Of a stretch of DNA of 64,000 nucleotides, positions 1 through 8,251 are shown piece after piece. Position 1 is the stretch's first letter. Each line of letters opens with the position of its first letter. The notes under the pieces were generated by a model. It ran no database searches and was not told the origin of the DNA. It saw only the letters and a program-made list of their open reading frames with translations. Source of the stretch: Nocardia sp. XZ_19_385 (GTDB taxonomy: Bacteria > Actinomycetota > Actinomycetes > Mycobacteriales > Mycobacteriaceae). Made by a program: the position numbers and the translations under genes. The stretch spans positions 1,550,001-1,614,000 of the forward strand of contig NZ_JACVEE010000002.1 of the NCBI RefSeq assembly GCF_015355755.1. Direction: 5' to 3'.

Positions 1-1632
1 CCGCTGCCCTCGCTCGACTCGAGCACGCCACTGGCCCGGGTGCACTGCACCGACGTCGCGGTGCCGGCCGACCGAGTCTTCGTCTCCCCGCACGACGTCG
101 AGGATCTCGTCGTCGTGCTGGCCACCGCCGAGCTCGCCGGCCTGGCCGGCTGGTGCCTGGAGACCGCCGTCGAATACGCCAAGGTGCGTGAGCAATTCGG
201 CCGCAAAATCGGTTCTTTCCAAGCGCTCAAACATATTTGCGCATGGATGCTGTGCCGCACCGAGTTGATCCGCGCGGTCGCCGCCGACGCCGCCGCCGCG
301 GTGGACGACGGCGCGGAGTTGCCGATCGCCGCCGCCATCGCGGCAGCTATCTCGCTGGATGCCGCGGTGGAGACCGCCAAGGACTGCATTCAGGTGCTCG
401 GCGGAATCGGATTCACCTGGGAACACGACGCGCACTTCTATCTGCGCCGGGCGACCGCACTGCGTGCGCTGCTCGGCGGTTCCGCGCGCTGGCGGGCGCG
501 GGTGACCGAACTGACCCGCGCCGGACAGCGCCGGACCACCGGTGCCGACCAGGTTTTCGCGGCGGTGGATGACGCGCCTGTCGCGGACTTCGCCGCCGAG
601 GTGGCCGCGATCGCCGCCCTGCCGGTGGCAGAGCAGGGTCCCGCGATCGTGGCGGCCGGTTTGGCCATGCCGCACTGGCCCGCGCCATACGGCCGCAGCG
701 CCAATCCCATGACGGGACTGGTGATTTCGGAGGAGCTGCGCAAGCACGGCTTGCAGGCGCCGGACCTGGCCGTCGCCGGCTGGGCCATTCCGACGCTGTT
801 GCAGCACGGCACCCCCGATCAGGTGGAGCGCTTCGCCTGGCCGACGCTGCGCGAGGAAGTCGTTTGGTGCCAGCTCTTTTCGGAGCCGGGCGCCGGTTCG
901 GACCTGGCCGCGTTGCGCACGACTGCCAAGCGGGTCGAGGGCGGCTGGGTGCTGAACGGGCAGAAGGTGTGGACTTCCCTTGGAGACAAGGCGAATTGGG
1001 GCATCTGCCTGGCCCGCACCGATGCCGACGCACCCAAGCACCGTGGCATCAGCTACTTCCTCGTCGACATGCACGGCAAGGGTGTCGATGTGCGGCCGAT
1101 GAAGCAGATCACCGGTGAGGCGCGCTTCAGCGAGGTGTTCCTCGATGACGTGTTCGTCCCCGACGACTGTCTGGTCGGCGCGCTGAACAACGGCTGGAAG
1201 ATCGCGCGTTCCACGCTGTCGGCGGAGCGGATCGCCATGGGCGGCAACGGCCTCGGGCCGGCGCTCGAGGAGCTCGTCGCGAAACTGCCCGCGTCCGGTC
1301 CGGGTGCGGAGCTGAACAACGACAAGCTGGGCGGCTTCGTCGCCGAAGCCATCGCCGGGTTGTTGCTGGAGCAGCGCGCTCTGGTCAAGACGCTGGCCGG
1401 TGGCGACGCGGGCCCGCAGAGCAGCGTGCGCAAGCTGGTCGGCGTGCGGCACCGGCAGGCGGTGGCCGAATTCGCCGTGGAGGCGGCCGGTATCACCAGT
1501 GCCCAGGACACCGATGTAGTCAAGGAATTCCTGCTCACACGCTGTCTATCGATTGCCGGCGGGACCGAGCAGATTCTGCTGACCGTCGCCGGTGAGCGGA
1601 TTCTCGGCCTGCCGCGCGACGCGGGCAGCTAG
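1..1632 (+). CDS. fadE34: FadE34-type fused acyl-CoA dehydrogenase (5' end missing)
   Basis: The frame is open from base 1, so the N-terminus lies outside the window; about 543 residues are visible. The visible part starts inside the C-terminal helical domain of one acyl-CoA dehydrogenase (EYAKVREQFGRKIGSFQALKH, then GGIGFTWEHDAHFYLRR) and continues into a second complete module (FSEPGAGSDLA, LNGQKVWTS, then a C-terminal GGTEQILL). This tandem architecture is that of FadE34/ChsE3 (about 710 residues), which oxidises steroid side-chain acyl-CoAs using FAD. It lies 16 bp before fadE28 in the same direction, so it probably leads or belongs to the side-chain operon. Assignment to FadE34 rather than another fused FadE rests on architecture and context. 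Confidence 0.75.
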   Translation, partial: PLPSLDSSTPLARVHCTDVAVPADRVFVSPHDVEDLVVVLATAELAGLAGWCLETAVEYAKVREQFGRKIGSFQALKHICAWMLCRTELIRAVAADAAAAVDDGAELPIAAAIAAAISLDAAVETAKDCIQVLGGIGFTWEHDAHFYLRRATALRALLGGSARWRARVTELTRAGQRRTTGADQVFAAVDDAPVADFAAEVAAIAALPVAEQGPAIVAAGLAMPHWPAPYGRSANPMTGLVISEELRKHGLQAPDLAVAGWAIPTLLQHGTPDQVERFAWPTLREEVVWCQLFSEPGAGSDLAALRTTAKRVEGGWVLNGQKVWTSLGDKANWGICLARTDADAPKHRGISYFLVDMHGKGVDVRPMKQITGEARFSEVFLDDVFVPDDCLVGALNNGWKIARSTLSAERIAMGGNGLGPALEELVAKLPASGPGAELNNDKLGGFVAEAIAGLLLEQRALVKTLAGGDAGPQSSVRKLVGVRHRQAVAEFAVEAAGITSAQDTDVVKEFLLTRCLSIAGGTEQILLTVAGERILGLPRDAGS

Positions 1633-1648
1633 GCAACTGGAGAACACT

Positions 1649-2713
1649 ATGGATTTCACCAGGGACGAAGGCCCCGACGCGGTAGCCGAAGTCGTCGTGA
1701 GTTTGCTGGAGCGGGAATCGGCGCGTGACTACGCGCTGTGGCCGAGTCTGGTCGACAGCGGGCTGCTAGCGGTCGCGCTGCCGGAACGCTTCGGCGGCGA
1801 CGATATGGGGCTGCCGGAAATCTCGGTCATGCTCACCGAACTCGCCACCGACGCGGTCGCGGTGCCGGCGCTGCCCTCGCTCGGGTTCGCGCTGCTGCCG
1901 TTGATCGCGGCGCTGCCCGACAAGGTCGCCGACCGGGTGTTCCCCGAGGTGGCCAAGGGCGCGGTGCTGACCGTGGCGCTGAGCGAACCCGGCGCGCCGT
2001 TCGTGGTCAAGCCGGAGACGACCGCGGTCATCGAGGGCGATACCGCGCGGATCACCGGGCACAAGGTCGCGGTGCCGTATGCCGAGGAAGCGCGCTGGCT
2101 GCTGATTCCGACCAATTCCGGTCTGGCGCTGGTCGATTCCGACGCCCAGGGCCTGACCCGGATCTCCTCGCCGGTGTCCGGCGGCATGCCGGAGTGCTCG
2201 GTGCATCTGGACGAGGTGGTCATCCCGGTCGAGCAGCTGCTGCCCGGCGGGCTGGCCGACCTGCACCGGATCGCGGTCGCCTCGATCGGTTCGGTCGCGG
2301 ACGGCCTGCTAAGGGGCGCGCTGGTGCTCACCGCCGAGCACCTGCGCACCCGGCACCAGTTCAACCGGCCGCTGGCCGAATTCCAGGCCGTGGCCCAGCA
2401 GATCGCCGACCTCTACGTGGTCTCGCGCACCCTGCATGTGGCGGCGGTGTCCGCGAATTGGGCGCTGGCGCAGCAGGATCCGAGCCCGCTGCATCAGGAA
2501 CGGATCGACGACGATCTGGAAGTGCTGGCCTACACCGTGGCCTCGGAACTTCCCGCGGCCATGCAGAAGTGCCATCACCTGCACGGCGGTATCGGCGTCG
2601 ACGTGACGCATTCGATGCACCGCTACTACTCACAGGCCAAGGACATCGCCCGCTGGCTCGGCGGCGCGTCGTTCCGACTCGACCGATTGGGGGCCAGATG
2701 TTCATCGACCTGA
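1649..2713 (+). CDS. fadE28: Acyl-CoA dehydrogenase FadE28 (ChsE1) subunit
   Basis: A 354-residue acyl-CoA dehydrogenase, shorter than a canonical one (about 390), as in the Mtb FadE28 subunit. The ATG at 1649 follows GGAG at 1639-1642. The C-terminal signature with HLHGGIGVDVTHSMHRYY is clear, while the N-terminal half is divergent. In the family FadE28 pairs with FadE29 as an alpha2beta2 heterotetramer that dehydrogenates the three-carbon (2'-propanoate) CoA side chain. The stop overlaps fadE29 by 16 bp, which fits obligate co-expression. An internal upstream start at 1592 was rejected because it lies inside the preceding gene and lacks a ribosome binding site. Confidence 0.88.
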   Translation: MDFTRDEGPDAVAEVVVSLLERESARDYALWPSLVDSGLLAVALPERFGGDDMGLPEISVMLTELATDAVAVPALPSLGFALLPLIAALPDKVADRVFPEVAKGAVLTVALSEPGAPFVVKPETTAVIEGDTARITGHKVAVPYAEEARWLLIPTNSGLALVDSDAQGLTRISSPVSGGMPECSVHLDEVVIPVEQLLPGGLADLHRIAVASIGSVADGLLRGALVLTAEHLRTRHQFNRPLAEFQAVAQQIADLYVVSRTLHVAAVSANWALAQQDPSPLHQERIDDDLEVLAYTVASELPAAMQKCHHLHGGIGVDVTHSMHRYYSQAKDIARWLGGASFRLDRLGARCSST

Positions 2714-3867
2714 CCACCGAGCAGCGCCGTCTGCGCAACGAATTGCGTTCCTATTTCACCGGTCTCGTGTCTCCCGAGGAGGAGGCCGCGATGCGGATCA
2801 ACCGGCACGGCGACGCCTACCGCGAGGTGGTGCGCCGGATGGGCGCCGACGGCTGGCTCGGTGTGGGCTGGCCGAAGGAGTACGGCGGCCAGGGTTTCGG
2901 CGCGGTCGAGCAGCAGATCTTCTACAACGAGGCGGTCCGCGCGGATGTGCCGCTGCCGCTGGTGACCCTGCTGACCGTGGGCCCGACGCTGCAGACCTTC
3001 GGTACCGACGAGCAGAAGCAGAAGTTCCTGCCCGGAATCCTGTCCGGTGACATCCATTTCGCGATCGGCTATTCCGAACCGGACGCCGGTACCGACCTGG
3101 CCTCGTTGCGCACCTCCGCGTTGCGCGACGCGAACGGTGACTGGATCATCAATGGGCAGAAGACCTTCACCACCGGCGCGCACGAGGCCGACTACATCTG
3201 GCTGGCCTGCCGTACCGGCACGGTGGAGTCGCGGCACCGCGGCATCACGATCCTGATCGTGGACACCAAGGATCCGGGCTACTCCTGGACGCCGATCATC
3301 ACCTGCGACGGCGCCCACCACACCAACGCCACCTACTTCGACAACGTTCGCGTGCCCGCGAACATGCTTGTCGGAGAGGAGAACCGGGGTTGGAAGCTGA
3401 TCACCACCCAGCTCAATCACGAGCGGGTGGGGCTCGGGCCGTCGGGCAAGATCGAACAGCTCTACGACCGGGTGCGGGACTGGGCGCAGCCGCGCGGACT
3501 GCTCGGCAAGCCCGATGTGCAGCGCGCGCTCGGCCGCATCCACGCCATGACCCGGCTCAACGAACTGCTCAACTGGCAGGTCGCGGCGAAAGCCGACAGC
3601 GCCGAAGAGGATCCGATGGGCGTGATCGCCGACGCGTCGGCGACCAAGGTCTACTCCACCGAAGCGGTGCAGGAGGCCGGCCGGCTGGCCGAGGAGGTAG
3701 TAGGCAGCTATGGCGATCCGGCCGATCCGGAGACCGCGGAGCTGTTCACCTGGCTGGACCGGCGCACCAAGCAGAACCTGGTGATCACCTTCGGCGGCGG
3801 CGTCAACGAGATCATGCGTGAACTCGTCGCCACCGCCGGGTTGAAGTTGCCGAAGGTACCCCGCTAA
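2698..3867 (+). CDS. fadE29: Acyl-CoA dehydrogenase FadE29 (ChsE2) subunit
   Basis: A 389-residue acyl-CoA dehydrogenase (Mtb FadE29 is 387). Visible motifs are GYSEPDAGTDLASLR, INGQKTFTTGA, and a C-terminal FGGGVNEIMRE. The ATG at 2698 lies within the last codons of fadE28; the frame extends far upstream but that part is the shadow of fadE28. In the family it forms the ChsE1-ChsE2 enzyme with FadE28, acting on 3-oxo-chol-4-en-22-oyl (pregnene-20-carboxyl) CoA. It is followed after 47 bp by chsH2, which hydrates its product. Confidence 0.88.
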   Translation: MFIDLTTEQRRLRNELRSYFTGLVSPEEEAAMRINRHGDAYREVVRRMGADGWLGVGWPKEYGGQGFGAVEQQIFYNEAVRADVPLPLVTLLTVGPTLQTFGTDEQKQKFLPGILSGDIHFAIGYSEPDAGTDLASLRTSALRDANGDWIINGQKTFTTGAHEADYIWLACRTGTVESRHRGITILIVDTKDPGYSWTPIITCDGAHHTNATYFDNVRVPANMLVGEENRGWKLITTQLNHERVGLGPSGKIEQLYDRVRDWAQPRGLLGKPDVQRALGRIHAMTRLNELLNWQVAAKADSAEEDPMGVIADASATKVYSTEAVQEAGRLAEEVVGSYGDPADPETAELFTWLDRRTKQNLVITFGGGVNEIMRELVATAGLKLPKVPR

Positions 3868-3873
3868 CCATGT

Positions 3874-3891
3874 CCCGGCGCAGGCCGGGAA
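3874..3891. repeat. Small GC-rich hairpin, REP-like, in the fadE29-chsH2 gap
   Basis: TCCCGGC at 3872-3878 pairs with GCCGGGA at 3884-3890 in the 47-bp gap before chsH2, immediately upstream of its ribosome binding site. It resembles half of the longer inverted element at 6471-6555 (CCCGGCG...CCGGGA followed by CCAG). It may be a mobile intergenic repeat or an mRNA processing/attenuation hairpin inside the operon; no function is shown. Confidence 0.4.
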
Positions 3892-3914
3892 CCAGTCCAG
3901 CAAGGAGGCCCGGC

Positions 3915-4874
3915 GTGCCGGAAAGTATTGCACCGGAGGCGATCAAGGCCGCCGGTGAGAAGATCATCGCGGCGGGCGAGTGCGCGCCGCGGCTCGCCCG
4001 CGACCCGGTGAACCAGCCGATGATCAACAACTGGGTCGAGGCGCTCGGCGACACGAACCCGATCTACGTCGACGAGGCGGCGGCCCGCGCGGCCGGTTTT
4101 CCGGGCATCGTGGCGCCGCCCGCCATGGCGCAGGTGTGGACCATGCTGGGGCTCAGCGGGGTCCGGCCGGACGACGATCCGATGGTGGCGACCAACCAGA
4201 TGCTCGACGACGCCGGGTTCACCTCGGTGGTCGGGACCAACTGCGAGCAGGTCTACCACCGCTACCTGCAGCCGGGCGAGCAGGTGCACGCCACCAGCAA
4301 GCTGGACGAGATCTTCGGGCCCAAGCGCACGGGGTTGGGCGAAGGCTGGTTCGTCACCTACCGCACCAAGTGGTACGTCGGGGACGAGCTGGTCACCGAA
4401 ATGCTGTTCCGGATCCTGAAATTCGCGCCCGGCACCGGCAAGCGGGCGCCGAAGCCCGATGGTCCAGGGGGTGACGATCTCGCCAAGCGGGTGCGGCCCA
4501 CGGTGTCCAAGGACACCGAATTCTTCTGGGCGGGAACCCAGCTCGGTGAGCTGCGGATCCAGCGGCGGCCGGATGGCACGCTCCAGCATCCGCCGGTTCC
4601 CGCGATCTGGCAGGACAAGTCGCAGGAGACCGACTATGTCGTGGCCTCGGGCCGCGGCACCGTCTTCAGCTTCGTCGTGCACCACGCGCCCAAGGTTCCC
4701 GGCCGTCAGCTGCCCTATGTGGTGGCACTGGTCGAACTCGAGGAGGGTGTGCGCATGCTCGGTGAGCTGCGCGGTATCGACCCGGCCGAGGTCGCGATCG
4801 GCCAGGCGGTCGAGGCCGGTTTCGACAAGCTCGACGACGACAACACTGTGCCCTATTGGAAGGCCGTCCGATGA
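3915..4874 (+). CDS. chsH2: ChsH2: MaoC-like enoyl-CoA hydratase subunit with DUF35 domain
   Basis: A 319-residue protein (Mtb Rv3542c is 311). The GTG at 3915 follows AAGGAGG at 3902-3908; it is preferred over an ATG at 3870 that has no such site. The N-terminal half is a MaoC-like hot-dog hydratase domain (WVEALGDTNPIYVDEAAARA, FPGIVAPPAMAQVW); the C-terminal half, from about residue 190, resembles a DUF35 OB-fold (FFWAGTQLGELRIQR...HPPVPAIW). In the family ChsH1-ChsH2 hydrates the 17(20)-ene propanoyl-CoA side chain, and the DUF35 part docks the Ltp2 aldolase. Its stop overlaps chsH1 (ATGA). Confidence 0.9.
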   Translation: MPESIAPEAIKAAGEKIIAAGECAPRLARDPVNQPMINNWVEALGDTNPIYVDEAAARAAGFPGIVAPPAMAQVWTMLGLSGVRPDDDPMVATNQMLDDAGFTSVVGTNCEQVYHRYLQPGEQVHATSKLDEIFGPKRTGLGEGWFVTYRTKWYVGDELVTEMLFRILKFAPGTGKRAPKPDGPGGDDLAKRVRPTVSKDTEFFWAGTQLGELRIQRRPDGTLQHPPVPAIWQDKSQETDYVVASGRGTVFSFVVHHAPKVPGRQLPYVVALVELEEGVRMLGELRGIDPAEVAIGQAVEAGFDKLDDDNTVPYWKAVR

Positions 4875-5281
4875 CCGCGACAACCGAAGTGCAGGTCGGA
4901 ACTGTCTTGCCCGAGTTGGTGATTCACGCCGACCCGACCTTCGTGATCAGCACGGCCCTGGCCACCCGCGACTTCCAGGACGTGCACCACGACCGCGACA
5001 AGGCGGTCGAGCGCGGCTCGAAGGACATCTTCGTCAATATCCTCACCGACACCGGTCTGGTCCAGCGGTTCGTCACCGATTGGGCGGGTCCGCGCGCCGT
5101 CGTGAAATCCATCGCCCTGCGCCTGGGTGTGCCGCTGTACGCCAACGACCGGTTGACCCTGTCCGGCACCGTCACCGCCATCGAGGACGGTGACATCACC
5201 ATCGAGGTGATCGGCAAGGACAGCCTCGGCGACCACATCACGGCGAAAGCCGTCATCCGCATGCAGGAGGCGAACTCGTGA
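4871..5281 (+). CDS. chsH1: ChsH1: MaoC-like enoyl-CoA hydratase subunit
   Basis: A 136-residue single hot-dog MaoC-like protein (Mtb Rv3541c is 129). The hydratase signature region is DFQDVHHDRDKAVERGSKD, where the Asp/His pair of the family sits. The ATG overlaps the chsH2 stop and its own TGA overlaps the GTG of ltp2, a tightly coupled translation unit. It is the catalytic partner of ChsH2 in adding water across the steroid C17-C20 double bond, producing the 17-hydroxy acyl-CoA used by Ltp2. Confidence 0.9.
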   Translation: MTATTEVQVGTVLPELVIHADPTFVISTALATRDFQDVHHDRDKAVERGSKDIFVNILTDTGLVQRFVTDWAGPRAVVKSIALRLGVPLYANDRLTLSGTVTAIEDGDITIEVIGKDSLGDHITAKAVIRMQEANS

Positions 5282-6453
5282 CGGGTCTGAGCCGCAAGGC
5301 CGCCATCGTCGGTATCGGCGCCACCGATTTCTCCAAGGACTCCGGCCGCAGCGAACTGCGCCTGGCCGCCGAAGCCGTCACCGCGGCACTGGCCGATGCG
5401 GGTCTGACGCCCGCCGACGTGGACGGCCTCACCACCTTCACCATGGACACCAACACCCAGGCTGCCGTAGCGCGGGCCGCGGGTATCCCGAGCCTGAAGT
5501 TCTTCTCCAACATCCCCTTCGGCGGCGGCGCGGCGGCAGCCACCGTCCAGCAGGCCGCGATGGCGGTGGCCACCGGTGTCGCGGATGTCGTTGTGGCCTA
5601 CCGCGCGTTCAACGAGCGCTCCGGAAACCGCTTCGGCCAGTTCGCCACGCATCTCGCCACCAGTAACCCCACCTCTTCCGGGGTGGACAACGCCTTCTCC
5701 TACACGCACGGACTCGGCACCCCCGCCGCCCAGGTCGCGATGGTGGCGCGCCGCTACATGCACGTATCCGGTGCCACCAGTGCGGATTTCGGACTCGTCG
5801 CTGTCGCCGACCGTAATCACGCCGCCGTGAATCCGGCCGCGCACTTCTACGGAAAGCCGATCACCCTGGAGGAGCACCAGTCCTCCCGGTGGATCGCCGA
5901 GCCGCTGCACCTGCTCGACTGCTGCCAGGAGACCGACGGCGGCGTCGCCATCGTCGTCACCAGCGCCGAACGCGCCAAGGATCTTCCGCAGAAACCGGCG
6001 CTGATCGCCGGCGCGGCACAGGGTTCCGGCGCGGACCAATACGTCATGACCTCCTACTACCGCGACGCCATGACCGGTCTGCCGGAAATGGGTCTGGTCG
6101 GCGATCAGCTCTGGGCCCAAAGTGGTTTGCGCCCAGGCGATATGCAGGCCGCCATTCTCTACGACCACTTCACCCCGTTCGTCCTCATGCAGCTGGAGGA
6201 ACTCGGGTTCTGCGGCCGTGGCGAAGCCAAGGACTTCATCGCCGACGGCGCCATCGAGCTCGGCGGCAAGCTGCCGCTGAACACCCACGGCGGACAGCTC
6301 GGTGAGGCCTACATCCACGGGATGAACGGCATCGCCGAAGGCGTTCGCCAGATCCGCGGGGCGTCGGTCAATCAGGTCGACGGGCTGGAGCGCATCGTGG
6401 TCACCGCCGGCACCGGCGTTCCGACCTCAGGGTTGGTGCTCACCGCGAATTAG
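5278..6453 (+). CDS. ltp2: Ltp2: steroid side-chain retro-aldolase (thiolase-fold lipid transfer protein)
   Basis: A 391-residue thiolase-superfamily protein (Mtb Rv3540c is 386). It starts AAIVGIGATDFSKDSGRSE, as SCP2-thiolase-like proteins do, and ends GGQLGEAYIHGMNGIAEG...VVTAGTGVPTSG. The usual thiolase nucleophilic Cys context is absent, consistent with aldolase rather than thiolase chemistry. In the family it cleaves 17-hydroxy-3-oxo-pregnene-20-carboxyl-CoA into androst-4-ene-3,17-dione and propionyl-CoA, in complex with the ChsH2 DUF35 domain. The GTG start overlaps the chsH1 stop by four bases, and it is the last gene of the side-chain operon. Confidence 0.9.
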   Translation: MTGLSRKAAIVGIGATDFSKDSGRSELRLAAEAVTAALADAGLTPADVDGLTTFTMDTNTQAAVARAAGIPSLKFFSNIPFGGGAAAATVQQAAMAVATGVADVVVAYRAFNERSGNRFGQFATHLATSNPTSSGVDNAFSYTHGLGTPAAQVAMVARRYMHVSGATSADFGLVAVADRNHAAVNPAAHFYGKPITLEEHQSSRWIAEPLHLLDCCQETDGGVAIVVTSAERAKDLPQKPALIAGAAQGSGADQYVMTSYYRDAMTGLPEMGLVGDQLWAQSGLRPGDMQAAILYDHFTPFVLMQLEELGFCGRGEAKDFIADGAIELGGKLPLNTHGGQLGEAYIHGMNGIAEGVRQIRGASVNQVDGLERIVVTAGTGVPTSGLVLTAN

Positions 6454-6470
6454 GCGGCACGACAACCGTT

Positions 6471-6555
6471 CTCGTCATCTCGGAGAATGCCGGGCACCAG
6501 CACAAGGCGTGGCGTCTGTGTCCCCTGGATCCCCGGCGTTCGCCGGGATGACGAG
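6471..6555. repeat. REP/MITE-like inverted intergenic element
   Basis: An 85-bp element lies between the convergent ltp2 and agmatine deiminase genes. Its ends form a near-perfect 13-bp inverted repeat: CTCGTCATCTCGG at 6471-6483 and CCGGGATGACGAG at 6543-6555, with one mismatch. The interior carries a second hairpin, CCCCGGCG...CGCCGGG at about 6531-6547. This GTCATC...GATGAC form with a CCGGCG core resembles dispersed REP/BIME elements and could also end transcription from both sides. Related shorter versions are seen near 3872 and at 36416-36458. Confidence 0.5.
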
Positions 6556-6562
6556 CGCGCTG

Positions 6563-7633
6563 TCAGGCCGGTTGATCGTGGGTGGCGCAGTGGATACCGC
6601 CGCCACCGGCGGCGATCTCATCGACGGAAACAGGCACGATGTCGCGGTCGGTGAAATGCTCTTTCAGAATGGCGCGGGCACGTTCGTCGGCCTTGCGGTC
6701 GCCGAAGCGCGGGACGAAGACCGCGCCGTTGGCGATGTAGAAATTCGCATAGCTGGCGACGAATTCAGCACCGTCGCCGGTGATTACGGCCGGGTCGGGT
6801 TGCGGCAGATCGATGACCTCGAAGCGGCGGCCGCGCGCGTCGGTGGCCTCGGCGAGCAGCTGCCGGGCCTGATCCGAGGAGCGGGACCACGAGTCCGCCG
6901 GAGCGCCGGGAAAAGCGGTGTCCAGCAGCACAACTCCGGGTGCGACGAAGCGCACCAGGCAGTCGACGTGGGCGTCGGTGACATCCTCGCCGCGCACGCC
7001 GTCGAGCCAGATGACCTGCTCGACGCCGAGGGTGTCGCACAGCTCGGCCGCCAGCACCTCCCGGCTCTTGCCGGGGTTGCGGTTCTCGTTGACCATCGAA
7101 CTCGCGGTGACCAGCAGCGTGCCCTCGCCGTCGGTCTCCAGCGCACCGCCCTCGGCTACGAACGGCGCGCGCGTCCGCGGAATCCGGCAGCGGGACAACA
7201 GTTCCCGGCCGACCAGTGCGTCGTCGCCGTGCGGCTGCTTGGCGCCCCAGCCGTTGAAGTTCAGATCCACCCCGACCACGCCGCCGGTTTCGCGCACGAA
7301 CACCGGGATGGTGTCGCGGGCCCAGAGATCGTCGACCGGGAGCGGGATGACCTGGACCCCGGTGCCGCAGGCGCGCTGCGCCGCGTCCGCCTGCTCGGGG
7401 CGGGCCAGCATGACCACCGCTTCGTGATAGGCGATGGCGCGCGCGAGTTCCGCGATATTCCAGCGCACGTCGTCGAGGTAGCCGTCCCACACGTCGTCGC
7501 GGGCGGGCCAGGACATGAAAGTGCGGGTGTGCGGCTCCCATTCGGCGCCGAAGCGGCGGCCCACGCCGGTCGGCTCGGGGAGCGGGGGAGCTAGGGTAGG
7601 CGAGAACGAACCGCGGGACATGAGCTTCTCCAT
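6563..7633 (-). CDS. Agmatine deiminase / peptidyl-arginine deiminase family protein
   Basis: A 356-residue guanidino-group-modifying enzyme. Visible family motifs are WPARDDVWDGYLDDVRWN, the DDLWARDTIPVFV segment, VAEGGALE, the catalytic-His region DVTDAHVDCLVRF, and a C-terminal GGGGIHCATHDQPA with the nucleophilic Cys. The reaction is agmatine to N-carbamoylputrescine plus ammonia. The ATG at 7633 is preceded by GGAG with 8-nt spacing; an ATG at 7621 with GGAG at 6-nt spacing is an equally good start. No N-carbamoylputrescine amidase gene is adjacent. It is divergent from the Nudix gene. Confidence 0.85.
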   Translation of the reverse strand: MEKLMSRGSFSPTLAPPLPEPTGVGRRFGAEWEPHTRTFMSWPARDDVWDGYLDDVRWNIAELARAIAYHEAVVMLARPEQADAAQRACGTGVQVIPLPVDDLWARDTIPVFVRETGGVVGVDLNFNGWGAKQPHGDDALVGRELLSRCRIPRTRAPFVAEGGALETDGEGTLLVTASSMVNENRNPGKSREVLAAELCDTLGVEQVIWLDGVRGEDVTDAHVDCLVRFVAPGVVLLDTAFPGAPADSWSRSSDQARQLLAEATDARGRRFEVIDLPQPDPAVITGDGAEFVASYANFYIANGAVFVPRFGDRKADERARAILKEHFTDRDIVPVSVDEIAAGGGGIHCATHDQPA

Positions 7634-7739
7634 CTCGATGGCTCCGACGATCTGCTATGCGGGTGACTCTAGCCCGGCCGCCGCCTCGCTCCGCGCTTCC
7701 GCCGGACGGCCCGCGCGTTCCCGGTACGAGAGGAGTGCG

Positions 7740-8177
7740 ATGACCAGCCGTCACCTCGTCGATGTGCACGTTCTGCTGATCCGCGACGGGCAACTGCTGC
7801 TGAGCAAACGCCGCGGCGAAGACGAGTTCGACGGTCTATGGCACCTACCCGCGGGCAAGCTGGAAGTCGGTGAGTCGGCCACCGCCGCCGCCGCGCGGGA
7901 GGCACTCGAGGAGATCGGCGTGGTCATCGATCCGGTGGATCTGCGTCACATCCACACCGCCCACGTGGTCGGCCCCGGACACGAGGCCCGCCTCGGCCTG
8001 TTCTTCGAGGTCCGCCGCTGGACCGGTGAACCGGCCAACCGCGAACCGGACAAATCCTATGGACTGCAATGGTTCCCACTCGCCCGCCTCCCGGAACCCG
8101 AGATCATCGGCTACCCGCTGGCGGGTATCCGAGCCCGCAGCACCGGCGCGACCTACAGCGAGCGCGGCTGGCACTGA
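7740..8177 (+). CDS. Nudix hydrolase
   Basis: A 145-residue single-domain protein. The Nudix box runs from Gly39 to Val61: G-x5-E45-x7-R53-E54-x2-E57-E58-x-G60-V61, all positions present. Such enzymes hydrolyse nucleoside diphosphates linked to another moiety, with Mg2+ bound by the box glutamates; the substrate cannot be told from sequence. The ATG at 7740 follows GAGAGGAG at 7727-7734. An open frame continues upstream to 7515 but overlaps the deiminase promoter and lacks a binding site. It stands alone between agmatine deiminase and zapE. Confidence 0.85.
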   Translation: MTSRHLVDVHVLLIRDGQLLLSKRRGEDEFDGLWHLPAGKLEVGESATAAAAREALEEIGVVIDPVDLRHIHTAHVVGPGHEARLGLFFEVRRWTGEPANREPDKSYGLQWFPLARLPEPEIIGYPLAGIRARSTGATYSERGWH

Positions 8178-8251
8178 GCCCACTGTGGACGGTTGTGGAC
8201 AACATCACCATCCCTGTTCCCGGGCTCGGTTGATCCGCTACAGCTGATCAG

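Noticed and set aside
1738..2697. Upstream extension of the fadE29 frame
   Set aside because: The part before 2698 overlaps fadE28 and gives low-complexity Arg/Gly sequence; ATG 2698 yields the expected 389 residues.
4924..6318. Long minus-strand open frame antisense to chsH1 and ltp2
   Set aside because: Overlaps confidently assigned sterol genes for its whole length and shows no family motif.
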